DNA of 64,000 nt from Azolla caroliniana (lineage: Eukaryota > Polypodiophyta): contig JBHGNT010000013.1 of the NCBI GenBank assembly GCA_043228905.1, positions 3,720,001-3,784,000 of the forward strand, in the 5' to 3' direction. The notes beneath the pieces are model-generated. The model ran no database searches, was not told where the DNA came from, and saw only the letters and a list, made by a program, of their open reading frames with translations. Positions 55,798 to 64,000 of the stretch are shown here, one piece after another. The first letter of the stretch is position 1. Each line of letters begins with the position of its first letter. A program made the translations under genes and the position numbers.

Positions 55798-58700
55798 CTA
55801 TCCCCCCTTTAAAACGACGAGTTTCACGAGTCGTTTTGGATTGAGGACCCGGTTTCTCGGGATATCGTCGATGGAAGTCTTCTAGAAGAGCACGAGCATT
55901 GGTCACATTCTCGATCGGTTCCCAAGTACGCTCGCTGGGACTATATCCTAGCCAATCGACTAGATAGTAGAGCTTGTTGCGAACAATCTTGGAATCGAGG
56001 ATGGCAGCGACCTCATACTCAGGTCCATCTTCGAGCTCGATAGGAGGTGGAGGTTGTATAGTACGTCCTGGGATAGTGCTCTCGTGATAGGGTTCGAGGA
56101 GAGAACTATGAAACACCGGGTGTATCCGAAGTTGCGGAGGTAGCTCGAGACGAAAAGCGACATCATTAATCTTCCCGATAATACGGAAAGGACCTAATCG
56201 TCGATAATCCAACTTCTCACATGGGCGAGTAGTCTTGATGTGTCGTCGTAGCAGCCACACCCGATCTCCAATGTTAAAACTGGATGGAAGTCGATGACGA
56301 TCTGCGTAGTCCTTGTGTGATTGTTGAGCTTGCTGGAGTTGAGTAGATAAATCCGCTTGTATCTTGCGTAACCGCTCCAAACGATCCTCCGCGTAAGGAT
56401 TTGTGGACACTTCTGGGGTTTCAAGGACACACCACCGGGGATGATATCCCGTATAAGCGTAGAATGGCGTGACTTTAGTCGATGCGTGGATAGCGTTATT
56501 ATAGGCAAATTCGGCGAACGGAAGAATATCTGCCCAGTCATTCTGATGATAGTTGAGAAAGCACCGCAGATACTGCTCCAGTGTTTGATTTGTTCGTTCG
56601 GCTTGACCGTCGGTTTGTGGGTGGTAGCCGGAGGAGAGGTTACAAGTGACCTTCAGCATTTTAAAAAGGTGCTTCCAGAATTTTGACACAAACTGGGGTC
56701 CACGATCGCTGATGATATTATCAGGGAGTCCATGATGCCGACATACTTCCCGCATGACAATTTCGGCGGTGTCTTCACTAGATATTTCTTTAGTACATGG
56801 TAAGAAATGAGCCATCTTCGTATATCGATCCACCACTGTGAGAATCGCACTGAATCCCTTAGAGACTGGAAGATCTGTAATGAAGTCAAGAGCAATGGAT
56901 TGCCATGGCTTGCTTGGAATTGGTAATGGTTCTAATAAACCATATGGATGATGTCTTGGCATTTTCGCTCTGCAGCATGTATCGCAAGTCCGAACAAAAT
57001 CTTCGACAAATTGTCGCATACGGGGCCACCAGAATGATCGTTGTACTAAATCTAATGTTTTAGTACTACCAAAATGTCCTGCTGTATATGTGTCATGGCA
57101 GTTTTGTACTACTCGAAGGCGGCAAGAACCATTAGGAACATACAAAAGTTCTTTAAAGAAGAGTAATCCATCACAGTATTTGAATTGCCGATAATCCGTA
57201 CCTGGTGATTGTGATTGTGAACATGACGCTCGAGAGGGGTCAATTTGTGCTAGTATAGCTTGGGCGAAAGCGTCAGTCTTCAAGTCCTCACGTATAGTAT
57301 TGGTAATGTCGGAATCCACGGGCATGTCAAAGATCTGTGCTGCTTGCAGTCGTGCTGGACCCAAGATTACTTGCTTCTGGTTATCGAAAGCTGGCTCACC
57401 GGGACGTGGTGTTAGATACGAACGCCGTGATAATGCATCTGCCTTCCCTTGGTGCTTCCCCGGACGATATGTAATTTTGAAGTCGAAGCGTGTGAGGAAA
57501 TGGGCCCACCGAGCTTGACGTCGATTCAGTACACGAGCATCTTGAAAGTAGGCAAGGTTCTTGTGGTCACTGAATACAGTGACCTGATGAGGAGATCCCT
57601 CCAGGAAATGCCTCCATTGCATAAAAGAATCAACTATTGCTAATAGCTCTTTATCATGAATTTCGTAGTTGATTTCGGCGGCGTCAAACTTACGGGAGTG
57701 GAAAGCCACAGGATGTAGCTTCTCGTCGTTACCCTGTTGTGACAGAATGCTCCCCAATGCGAAATCCGATGCATCAGCTTCGATAATGAATGGTTTTTCC
57801 GGATCCACATGACCTAAAATTGGAGCTGATGTAAACGCCTTCTTAAGACTCTCGAAAGCCATGTCCGTCTCTTTAGACCAAATGAATGATTGTCCCTTCC
57901 TGGTGAGCTGTGTGAGAGGCAGCACAATTTTTGAGTAATTTTGTATGAACTTCCGGTAGAAATTTGCAAAGCCTAGGAAGCATTGCACATCCCGCACCGA
58001 ACGCGGAGTGTGCCATTCTATCACCGTTTTGACCTTGGCTGGGTCCATAGATATGCCTTCTGAGGAGATGACATAGCCGAGAAACTCCACTTGGTTGCAC
58101 CCGAAACTACATTTCTCTAACTTTGCATACAGACCATGTTCTCGAAGTCGTTTTAGTACTAATAGTACATGAGAATCATGTTCTTCTTGGGTCTTTGAAT
58201 AAACCAGTAGATCATCCAAATAGATGATCAAAAAATCATCCAAGAGGTCTCGAAATATATCATTCGCCATGTGCTGGAAGACTGCCGGCGCATTAGTGAG
58301 TCCGAACGGCATGACCGTATACTCGAAGTGCCCATATCTGGTGCGAAACGCGGTCTTCCATTCATCTCCTGGTCGGATCCGTACGAGGTTATAGGCTCCT
58401 CGTAAGTCGATCTTCGTGAAGAACCTGGCACCGTTGATCCGTTCTAAAAGACTTGAGATAAGGGGAAGAGCATACCTATTTCTTACTGTGACCTTATTCA
58501 AGCCACGGTAATCTACAACGAGTCGAAGCGAGCCATCTTTTTTCTTGACGAAGAAAATGGGTGCGCCGGCTGGAGATTTCGAATGCCGAATGAAACCGTT
58601 CTCCAAATTCTCCTCTATATAGGCTCGAAGGACTTCTAGCTCGGTTGGTGACAAATTGTAGATCGGCCCCCATGGCGGCTCTTTTCCCGGTTGTAAGTCG

Positions 58701-59347
58701 ATGGCGCAGTCGTACGGCCGATGATGAGGAAGTGTGTTGGCTTGTACTTTATCGAACACATCAGCATACTGACGATACTTCTCGGGAAGTTGAACGGTGG
58801 ACTCCTCTTTGGTGGTGCTGGAGGGTTGTACTGATATTGCAAAGAGAAACATTTCCTCCTTGCGCCCTTCCTCACGCAACTGACGTAGCGAAATGGTTGC
58901 AACCTTCTGGGTAGATCCTTGGGTTTGTCGCAACCGGATTTCCCTTGTCCTCCAATCTATGTCTGGGTCATGTAACTCGAACCATGGTAATCCTAAAACT
59001 ATGGGATGTTCTGGAATACTAATAATATTAAATGATACTACACATGTTAAGTTATCTAGGACAATATTAACGGGTTCCGACTCTTCTATGATATTACCAG
59101 AAGCAATGGGACGACCATCAATGACTACTACTGAGGCTGGACATGGGAGCTTTCTTAGAGATATCTGATGAGCTCGGGCAAAATTCCTATCCATGAAGCA
59201 AGAATTAGCTCCGGAATCTAGAAGGGCTAAGGTATGTACTGGAGGGGTACTTTTAGTACTAACTGCTACTTGGACTACGAACACATCACTAACTTGCTTA
59301 GAGGGAATGGAACCACTAATGGGCTGCACAGATCTAGGGCTGTCCAA
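55790..59347 (-). CDS. pol polyprotein of chromovirus copy C (1185 aa)
   Basis: Protease, RT, RNase H, integrase and chromodomain in normal Ty3/gypsy order. Protease ALLDSGANSCF with Asp44. [22 protein letters not shown], catalytic IIYLDDLLVY with Tyr at residue 376. RNase H: IEADASDFALGSIL, FSDHKNLAYF. Integrase: zinc finger (HDTYTAGHFGSTKTL, CDTCC), core D/D/E (LDFITDLPVSKG, SDRGPQFVSKF, HPQTDGQAERTNQ). Chromodomain near residues 1110-1165 (SKIVRNKLYYLVDWLGYS, ERTWEPIENV). ATG 59347 is only the first Met; the frame is open upstream to the gag overlap, so translation probably comes from -1 frameshifting. Ends inside the 3' LTR. No defect seen. Confidence 0.97.
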   Translation of the reverse strand: MDSPRSVQPISGSIPSKQVSDVFVVQVAVSTKSTPPVHTLALLDSGANSCFMDRNFARAHQISLRKLPCPASVVVIDGRPIASGNIIEESEPVNIVLDNLTCVVSFNIISIPEHPIVLGLPWFELHDPDIDWRTREIRLRQTQGSTQKVATISLRQLREEGRKEEMFLFAISVQPSSTTKEESTVQLPEKYRQYADVFDKVQANTLPHHRPYDCAIDLQPGKEPPWGPIYNLSPTELEVLRAYIEENLENGFIRHSKSPAGAPIFFVKKKDGSLRLVVDYRGLNKVTVRNRYALPLISSLLERINGARFFTKIDLRGAYNLVRIRPGDEWKTAFRTRYGHFEYTVMPFGLTNAPAVFQHMANDIFRDLLDDFLIIYLDDLLVYSKTQEEHDSHVLLVLKRLREHGLYAKLEKCSFGCNQVEFLGYVISSEGISMDPAKVKTVIEWHTPRSVRDVQCFLGFANFYRKFIQNYSKIVLPLTQLTRKGQSFIWSKETDMAFESLKKAFTSAPILGHVDPEKPFIIEADASDFALGSILSQQGNDEKLHPVAFHSRKFDAAEINYEIHDKELLAIVDSFMQWRHFLEGSPHQVTVFSDHKNLAYFQDARVLNRRQARWAHFLTRFDFKITYRPGKHQGKADALSRRSYLTPRPGEPAFDNQKQVILGPARLQAAQIFDMPVDSDITNTIREDLKTDAFAQAILAQIDPSRASCSQSQSPGTDYRQFKYCDGLLFFKELLYVPNGSCRLRVVQNCHDTYTAGHFGSTKTLDLVQRSFWWPRMRQFVEDFVRTCDTCCRAKMPRHHPYGLLEPLPIPSKPWQSIALDFITDLPVSKGFSAILTVVDRYTKMAHFLPCTKEISSEDTAEIVMREVCRHHGLPDNIISDRGPQFVSKFWKHLFKMLKVTCNLSSGYHPQTDGQAERTNQTLEQYLRCFLNYHQNDWADILPFAEFAYNNAIHASTKVTPFYAYTGYHPRWCVLETPEVSTNPYAEDRLERLRKIQADLSTQLQQAQQSHKDYADRHRLPSSFNIGDRVWLLRRHIKTTRPCEKLDYRRLGPFRIIGKINDVAFRLELPPQLRIHPVFHSSLLEPYHESTIPGRTIQPPPPIELEDGPEYEVAAILDSKIVRNKLYYLVDWLGYSPSERTWEPIENVTNARALLEDFHRRYPEKPGPQSKTTRETRRFKGGIVS

Positions 59348-59373
59348 CCAAACGGCTCCTATTTTGGCTGGAC

Positions 59374-60543
59374 TTAGTCGTTTAACTCTTCTTCTAATTG
59401 GCTAAGGACATCAAATTTGTTTGCGAGATTCGGACTATTAGTACTATTAGGACTATTATGACTATGAGGATTATCAGAGATTCCTACTGACATAGACTCG
59501 GGTTTAGTATAGTCAGAACTAACAATGACTTGGTTTACCTGCCTTCTTGGTCTATGGGGACAGTTTATCGCGATATGCCCTGGTCCACCGCAATAAAGGC
59601 ATAATCGGTTTGTTCGGCGTCGTTGCTTTTCCTCCTCCGATAGCGGCCCACGACGACGTGTAGTGTCAATTTCCATTGGAGTTGGAGTACTTACTGGAGG
59701 CGCATTATGTGACTCCCTTTGAAAAGGTTTCGCTACCATTGAGGCATAGGTAGGCTCGGATCTTGCCCTCGGCATCTGAAATTGTCGTTCCGAACGTCGC
59801 TCGAAGAGGCGGTTGTCACATCTGACCGCTCGACTGATTGCTTCTGTTAATGATTTTGGCTCTTCAGGGAAAGTCAAGAGTAAATCCTTGACATCGTTGC
59901 GTAGACCATAGCGGAACTGCTCCATCAATGCTTGATCATCCCAGGGGATATCGGCGGCGAGTAGGCGGAAATCTGCAGCATATGCGGAGGCTGGACGGTC
60001 ACCTTGGCGTAATCGCCGGATTTTGTTGATTGCAGTCCTTATGCTGTCAGTATCTCCAAAACATGCTTTAAACTCACTTATGAATTCTTCAAAATTATTT
60101 AGTACTGGAGATTCCTTTTCTAGTAGCGGTGCGAACCATGCTAATGCTGAGCCAGTTAACAACGTGCCTACTAAACCCACTCGTGATGCATCGGTGGGAT
60201 ATCGGGACGGATGCATTTGAATAACTAACCGTACCTGGTTAAGAAACCCTCTAAACTGCGATCGCGTTCCATCGAACTTCGTGGGAAGGCCAATCTTGGG
60301 TTCTTTATGAATCCCTTGTGCTCCGTGCCCTTGTTGTTGCATTGCTACGATGGTTGCTTCGAGTTGTTGCACGCGTAACGCAAGTTCCCCATGCTGTTGT
60401 TGCGTTTGCTGCTTTTCTAAGGAAATTTGCTGAAGATCCCCCAACAAGCGTTGATTTTCTTGTTCCAAAGCATGAAACTTCTCTTTCAAGCATTGAAATT
60501 CCGAGAAAACGGATTGATACTCTTCAGCGCTAACGGTGGCCAT
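59374..60543 (-). CDS. gag of chromovirus copy C (389 aa)
   Basis: Starts MATVSAEEYQSVFSEFQ, about 76 bp after the primer site. Residues about 15-75 are a coiled coil rich in Gln (LEQENQRLLGDLQQISLEKQ). The capsid region (FDGTRSQFRGFLNQVRLVIQ, ALAWFAPLLEKESP, YAADFRLLAADIPWDDQALM) is followed by one CCHC knuckle, CLYCGGPGHIAINC. It ends LEEELND at TAA 59374-59376, two codons after the GTTAAAC heptamer. Intact. Confidence 0.96.
   Translation of the reverse strand: MATVSAEEYQSVFSEFQCLKEKFHALEQENQRLLGDLQQISLEKQQTQQQHGELALRVQQLEATIVAMQQQGHGAQGIHKEPKIGLPTKFDGTRSQFRGFLNQVRLVIQMHPSRYPTDASRVGLVGTLLTGSALAWFAPLLEKESPVLNNFEEFISEFKACFGDTDSIRTAINKIRRLRQGDRPASAYAADFRLLAADIPWDDQALMEQFRYGLRNDVKDLLLTFPEEPKSLTEAISRAVRCDNRLFERRSERQFQMPRARSEPTYASMVAKPFQRESHNAPPVSTPTPMEIDTTRRRGPLSEEEKQRRRTNRLCLYCGGPGHIAINCPHRPRRQVNQVIVSSDYTKPESMSVGISDNPHSHNSPNSTNSPNLANKFDVLSQLEEELND
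59380..59386 (-). promoter_or_regulatory. Candidate -1 frameshift heptamer (copy C)
   Basis: On minus, G TTA AAC in the gag frame, followed by GAC TAA. Pol is open in the -1 frame from before this point. GUUAAAC is a known functional arterivirus slippery heptamer. It is conserved in copy A (19756-19762) and copy B (63980-63986). Confidence 0.55.
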
Positions 60544-60618
60544 GGGATGAAGGAAAAGGGAAATAAGAGACTAGTAGGAAAGGAGAGAGACAGAAGGAAG
60601 AGGGAGACTAGTAGGAGG

Positions 60619-60633
60619 CAAATCGGTTCAAAC
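60619..60633 (-). promoter_or_regulatory. Self-primer binding site of copy C
   Basis: On minus GTTTGAACCGATTTG lies directly against the 5' LTR. Its complement shares 13 bases (CAAATCGGTTCAA) with the LTR sequence at plus 60886-60898, whose 5' end lies about 32 bases after the TATA box. That is the layout of Tf1/sushi self-priming. It does not start with TGG, unlike tRNA-primed sites. Confidence 0.65.
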
Positions 60634-60766
60634 TGTCAGGAACTCTATTAAGGCAGAGAAGGAATTAGTACTAAAAGAAGGATTAGTACTATTGTTGGGG
60701 AATAGTACTAAGACAGAGAAGGATTAGTACTATGAGAGGTGTCGAACTTTGAGAGAAGGAATGAGT

Positions 60767-60816
<50 letters not shown>

Positions 60817-61106
60817 TGATGCGAAAGATATATGTATTATATGACGGAAGATATACAACAGTAGTTAGAAGGCTTAAGACTGGCGTTGAACCGATTTGGT
60901 TCGAACTAATGCCTTGCGCCTCCTTTTATAGTGTCTTCAGGAATACTCCTGAAGTTTCTAGAATGTTCCAGAGAAATCTGGAATATACATCAATTTCCTA
61001 ATAAAACCTAAATGAAAATAATATCCTTCAAATTACAACTCATAACCTAATGGTAAAGTCTCGACCCGTGTAACAAAAGGTTATGGGTTCGAGTCTAGTT
61101 ATGACA
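60634..61106 (-). repeat. 5' LTR of chromovirus copy C
   Basis: 473 bp; TATA on minus CTATAAAAGGAGG (plus about 60919-60931), predicted transcript start near plus 60899. A GA tract is at 60774-60812. Confidence 0.97.
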
Positions 61107-61111
61107 CTGGG

Positions 61112-61380
61112 TGTTAGTCTACGACAGCAGCCTCGACAACCAGCACCGAGCGACACGGAAGTTCGCAAGAAGGTGGTTCGGGCCTTACGTGGTACAAAGC
61201 GCCAACGACAACGGAACGTACCATCTGGCGGAACTCGACGGTACGAGAATGGCGATACCGGTAGCTAGGAAGCGGATCAAAGCGTTCAAGAAGCGTCACG
61301 ACGACGAGCCGGATCCGGTTGACCTGGACCGCGACGATGAACGATCCGAAACCGTGGAAGAACCGACGGGCGGGGAATGA
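61112..61380 (+). pseudogene. pol of GC-rich copy 2, C-terminal part
   Basis: Continues from 55328 after copy C and one CTGGG: LVYDSSLDNQHRATRKFARR, WFGPYVVQSANDNGTYHLAE, RIKAFKKRHDDEPDP, ending TGA 61378-61380. Integrase C-terminal domain (SH3-like region); no chromodomain. Confidence 0.92.
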
Positions 61381-61453
61381 AGGCTGGACCGGTTTTCTCC
61401 GTCCCAACCCAATTTGGCGCATGCCGGTGGATGTGCGGTTAGGTGGGGGTGGA

Positions 61454-62097
61454 TGTCATGAAGAAAACCGTCCACAAGTGGAATCGGTGCGCCGGAGCGT
61501 AGGAACCGGCTCTTCTTACACGTTGTACATAGGAGAGAATGTTGTACATAGAAGATCCTAGGTAGGTAGATTTGGTAGGTAGGGAGTTAATAGGAAACGG
61601 CTCCCTTTTTGCCTATAAGAGGAGGGAGACGAGGAGGAGAAAGGGATCGCGGAGAGTCGAGGACGAAGTGCTATCGGTTCGTGGGAAAAGGCTTCTCTCT
61701 CTCTCTCTCTCTCTGGTTCGCAAACGCCATAGCTTCCTTCTGTGCAGGTTTCGGGAGGCTCGCGCTGCTCTGAGGAATGCCCGAGTGCTTCCGGCAGCAC
61801 CTCCAACCTACTCCTTCCTTTCTGTGCGTTTACGAACAGGTATCGGCATCTGTTCGCCGGCCTGTTCAGTTGTAACTGACTCCATGTTGTGTTGTTTGTC
61901 TTTGTTAATACATCCATACGTTTGTGTCTCCCTGTGTCGCTGTCGCACTCGCGTCTTTGTGTCGAAGGGCCGTGTCCATGTGAATCTACGCTCGCACCTA
62001 GTGGGTCTCTTCCCTTCTCCTTTTTCTCTCTTGCTCTTCGGTACAAGACCCCCGAGGTCCCGCCTCATTCCACGCATCCGCGAGGAATACCTCGACA
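61454..62097 (+). repeat. 3' LTR of GC-rich copy 2
   Basis: Begins TGTCATGAAGAAAACCG after the purine tract AGGTGGGGGTGGA and ends CCTCGACA before the target repeat ACGC. Confidence 0.93.
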
Positions 62098-62101
62098 ACG
62101 C

Positions 62102-64000
62102 GTGAGGAAGTGGGCCCACCGAGCTTGACGTTGATTTAACACACGAGCATCCTGAAAGTAGGCAAGGTTTTTGTGGTCACTGAATACGGTGACTTGATGA
62201 GAGGATCCCTCTAGAAAATGCCTCCATTGCGTAAAAGAGTCCACTATTGCCAATAGCTCCTTATCATGAATTTCATAGTTGATTTCGGTGGCGTCAAACT
62301 TGCATGATGAAAAGCCACAGGATGTAGCTTCTCATCATTCCGCTGTTGTGATAGAATGCTCCCCAATGCGAAATCCGATGCGTCTGCTTCGATAATGAAT
62401 GGTTTTTCTGGATCGACATGAGCTAGAATTGGAGCCGATGTAAATGCCTTTTTAAGACTCTTGAAAGCCATGTCCGCTTCTTTAGACCAAACGAACGATT
62501 GTTCCTTCCCGGTAAGCTGTGTGAGAGGCAGAACGAGCTTTGAGTAATCCTGTATGAACTTCCAGTAAAAATTGGCAAAGCCTAAGAAGCATTGCACATC
62601 TCACACCAAACGCGGAGTCTGCCACTCTACCACAGTTTTGACCTTAGCTGGGTCCATGGAGATGCCTTCCGAGGAAATGACATAGCCTAGAAATTCCACC
62701 TGGTTGCAGTCAAAACTACATTTTTCCATTTTTGCATAAAGACCATGTTCTTGAAGTTGTTTTAGTACTAACAGTACATGAGAATCATGCTCTTCTTGGG
62801 TCTTCAAATAAACCAGTAGATCATCCAAATAGATGATCAAACAAACATCCAAGAGATCTCGAAATATATCATTTGCCATGTGCTAGAAGACTGTTGGCGC
62901 ATTAGTGAGGCCAAACGGCATGACTGTATACTCGAACTGCCCATATCTGGTGCGAAACGCGGTCTTCCATTCATCTCCTGGTCGGATCTGTACGAGGTTA
63001 TAGGCCCCCCCGTAAGTCGATCTTCGTGAAGAACTTGGCACCATTGATCCATTCTAAAAGTCTTGAGATAAGGGGAAGTGCATACCTATTTCTGATTGTC
63101 ACCTTATTCAAGCCACGGTAATCTACAACGAGACGAAGTGATCCATCCTTTTTCTTGACGAAGAAAATGGGTGCGCCGGCTGGAGATTTCGAATGCCTAA
63201 TGAAACCAGTTTCCAAATTCTCCTCTATATAGGTTCGCAGGACTTCCAGTTCGGTTGGTGACAAATTGTAGATCGGTCCCCATGGTGGCTCTTTCCCCGG
63301 TTGTAAATCGATGGGGCAATCATACGGTCGATGGTGAGGAAGCGTATTGGCTTGTACTTTATCGAACACATCGGCATAATGATGATACTTCTTTGGAAGT
63401 TGACCGGTGGACTCCTCTTTAATGGTGTCTAAGGTCTTTACTGATATTGCAAAGATTCCTTGCGTCCTTCTTCCCACAACTGATGTAGCGAAATGGTTGC
63501 AATCTCATGAGTAGACCCTCGGGCTTTTCGATACCGGATTTCTCTTGTTCTCCAATCTATGTCTAGGTTTTGTAATTCGAGCCATGGTACTCCTAAAACA
63601 ATGGGGTGTTCTGGGATGCCAATTATATTAAATGATACTACACATGCTAGATTATCTAGGACAATATTAACGGGCTCTGACTATTCTATGATATTTCCGG
63701 AAGCAATGGGACAACCATCAATGACTACTACAGAGGCTGGACACGGGAGTTTTCTGAGTGATATTTGATGAGCTTGGGCAAAGTTCCTATCCATGAAGCA
63801 AGAATTAGCTCCGGAATCTAGAAGTGCTAAGATATGTACTGGAGGGGTACTATTAGTACTAACTGTTACTTGGGCTACGAACACATTGCTAACTTGCTTA
63901 GAGGGAATGGAACCACTAATGGGCTGCACAGATCTAGGGTTGTCCAACCAAACGGCTCCTATTTTGGCTGGACGTAGTCGTTTAACTCTTCTTCTAACTG
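62102..64000 (-). pseudogene. pol of copy B, 5' part (protease, RT, RNase H)
   Basis: Runs right to left: the gag/pol junction with GTTAAAC at 63980-63986, protease at 63681-63947 (ALLDSGANSCF), linker and RT N-terminal part 62998-63477 ([20 protein letters not shown]), catalytic CLIIYLDDLLVYLKTQEEHD near 62810-62850, then RNase H (EADASDFALGSIL) to 62102, where GC-rich copy 2 begins. Frameshifts near 62320, 63005 and 63460, and stops such as the one near 63686. Confidence 0.93.

Larger units (their letters stand above)
55329..61106 (-). mobile_element. Chromovirus copy C, young and apparently complete
   Basis: 5778 bp with LTRs 55329-55797 and 61106-60634 and a perfect target duplication CTGGG (55324-55328, 61107-61111). 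Gag and pol frames are intact, in -1 register. The LTRs look identical apart from two GA units. It is the innermost element of a three-level nest and the best reference for copies A and B. Confidence 0.97.
49293..62097 (+). mobile_element. GC-rich gypsy element copy 2, containing copy C
   Basis: LTRs 49293-49932 and 61454-62097; 4-bp target duplication ACGC (49289-49292, 62098-62101). Without the nested chromovirus it is about 7.0 kb. Gag-protease is intact, and pol has one stop plus the insertion. LTRs differ by about a dozen substitutions plus CT-repeat length (near 2%), so it is younger than copy 1. Inserted in RNase H of copy B. Confidence 0.95.
47173..64000 (-). mobile_element. Chromovirus copy B, outer element of the nest
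   Basis: Minus-strand element: its 3' LTR is 47173-47599, pol runs 47600-49292 and resumes at 62102 after GC-rich copy 2, and the window ends in the gag/pol junction. It therefore continues beyond 64000 with gag and the 5' LTR. Several stops in pol; older than both elements nested in it. Same family as copies A and C. Confidence 0.93.

Overview
The window is nuclear DNA from a land plant and is almost entirely retrotransposon-derived. It contains LTR retrotransposons of at least five families, a LINE, solo LTRs, long GA/CT microsatellites and very little else. The presence of a Ty3/gypsy chromovirus with a C-terminal chromodomain of the Tf1/Tcn1-like type, together with a gypsy family whose proteins recall fungal elements, suggests a seed-free plant (bryophyte, lycophyte or fern). 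That placement is an inference, not shown by the sequence.

1-5,300: a tandem array of about ten 27-bp palindromes (112-606) lies upstream of a decayed gene with plant-type GT-AG introns (1155-4288). Pieced together, the gene has a lysine-rich N-terminal part, a ParB/sulfiredoxin-like domain and a beta-class DNA amino-methyltransferase (N4-cytosine or N6-adenine type). It is the only non-transposon gene that can be recognised, and it is broken by stops and frameshifts.

5,300-13,500: a LINE fragment, a copia LTR with its primer site, a stretch with possible orphan exons and a minisatellite, then a decayed minus-strand gypsy element (9687-13503).

13,540-21,850: copy A of the chromovirus (plus strand), damaged by stops and a pol deletion, with a copia element (15144-19688, minus strand) inserted in its gag and flanked by a near-perfect target duplication.

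21,850-32,150: a LINE with ORF1 and ORF2 remnants (22259 to about 27660), split by two solo LTRs that each keep perfect target duplications; then a perfect hairpin and a short internally deleted gypsy element with two LTRs (28969-32150).

32,600-45,500: gypsy element B (plus strand), split by a complete but inactive copy 1 of a GC-rich gypsy family (35996-42866).

45,500-64,000: a copia fragment, then a three-level nest. Copy B of the chromovirus (minus strand, 47173 to beyond the window end) is split by GC-rich copy 2 (49293-62097, plus strand). Copy 2 is in turn split by copy C of the chromovirus (55329-61106, minus strand). Copy C is young: its LTRs look identical apart from GA-repeat length, the target duplication CTGGG is perfect, and gag (389 aa) and pol (1185 aa) are intact.

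Two mechanisms can be read in the chromovirus family. The primer-binding site is complementary to the predicted 5' end of its own transcript (Tf1/sushi-style self-priming), and a conserved GTTAAAC heptamer sits just before the gag stop with pol in the -1 frame. The GC-rich family instead has a primer site matching the 3' end of plant tRNA-Trp, and its own -1 gag/pol overlap.
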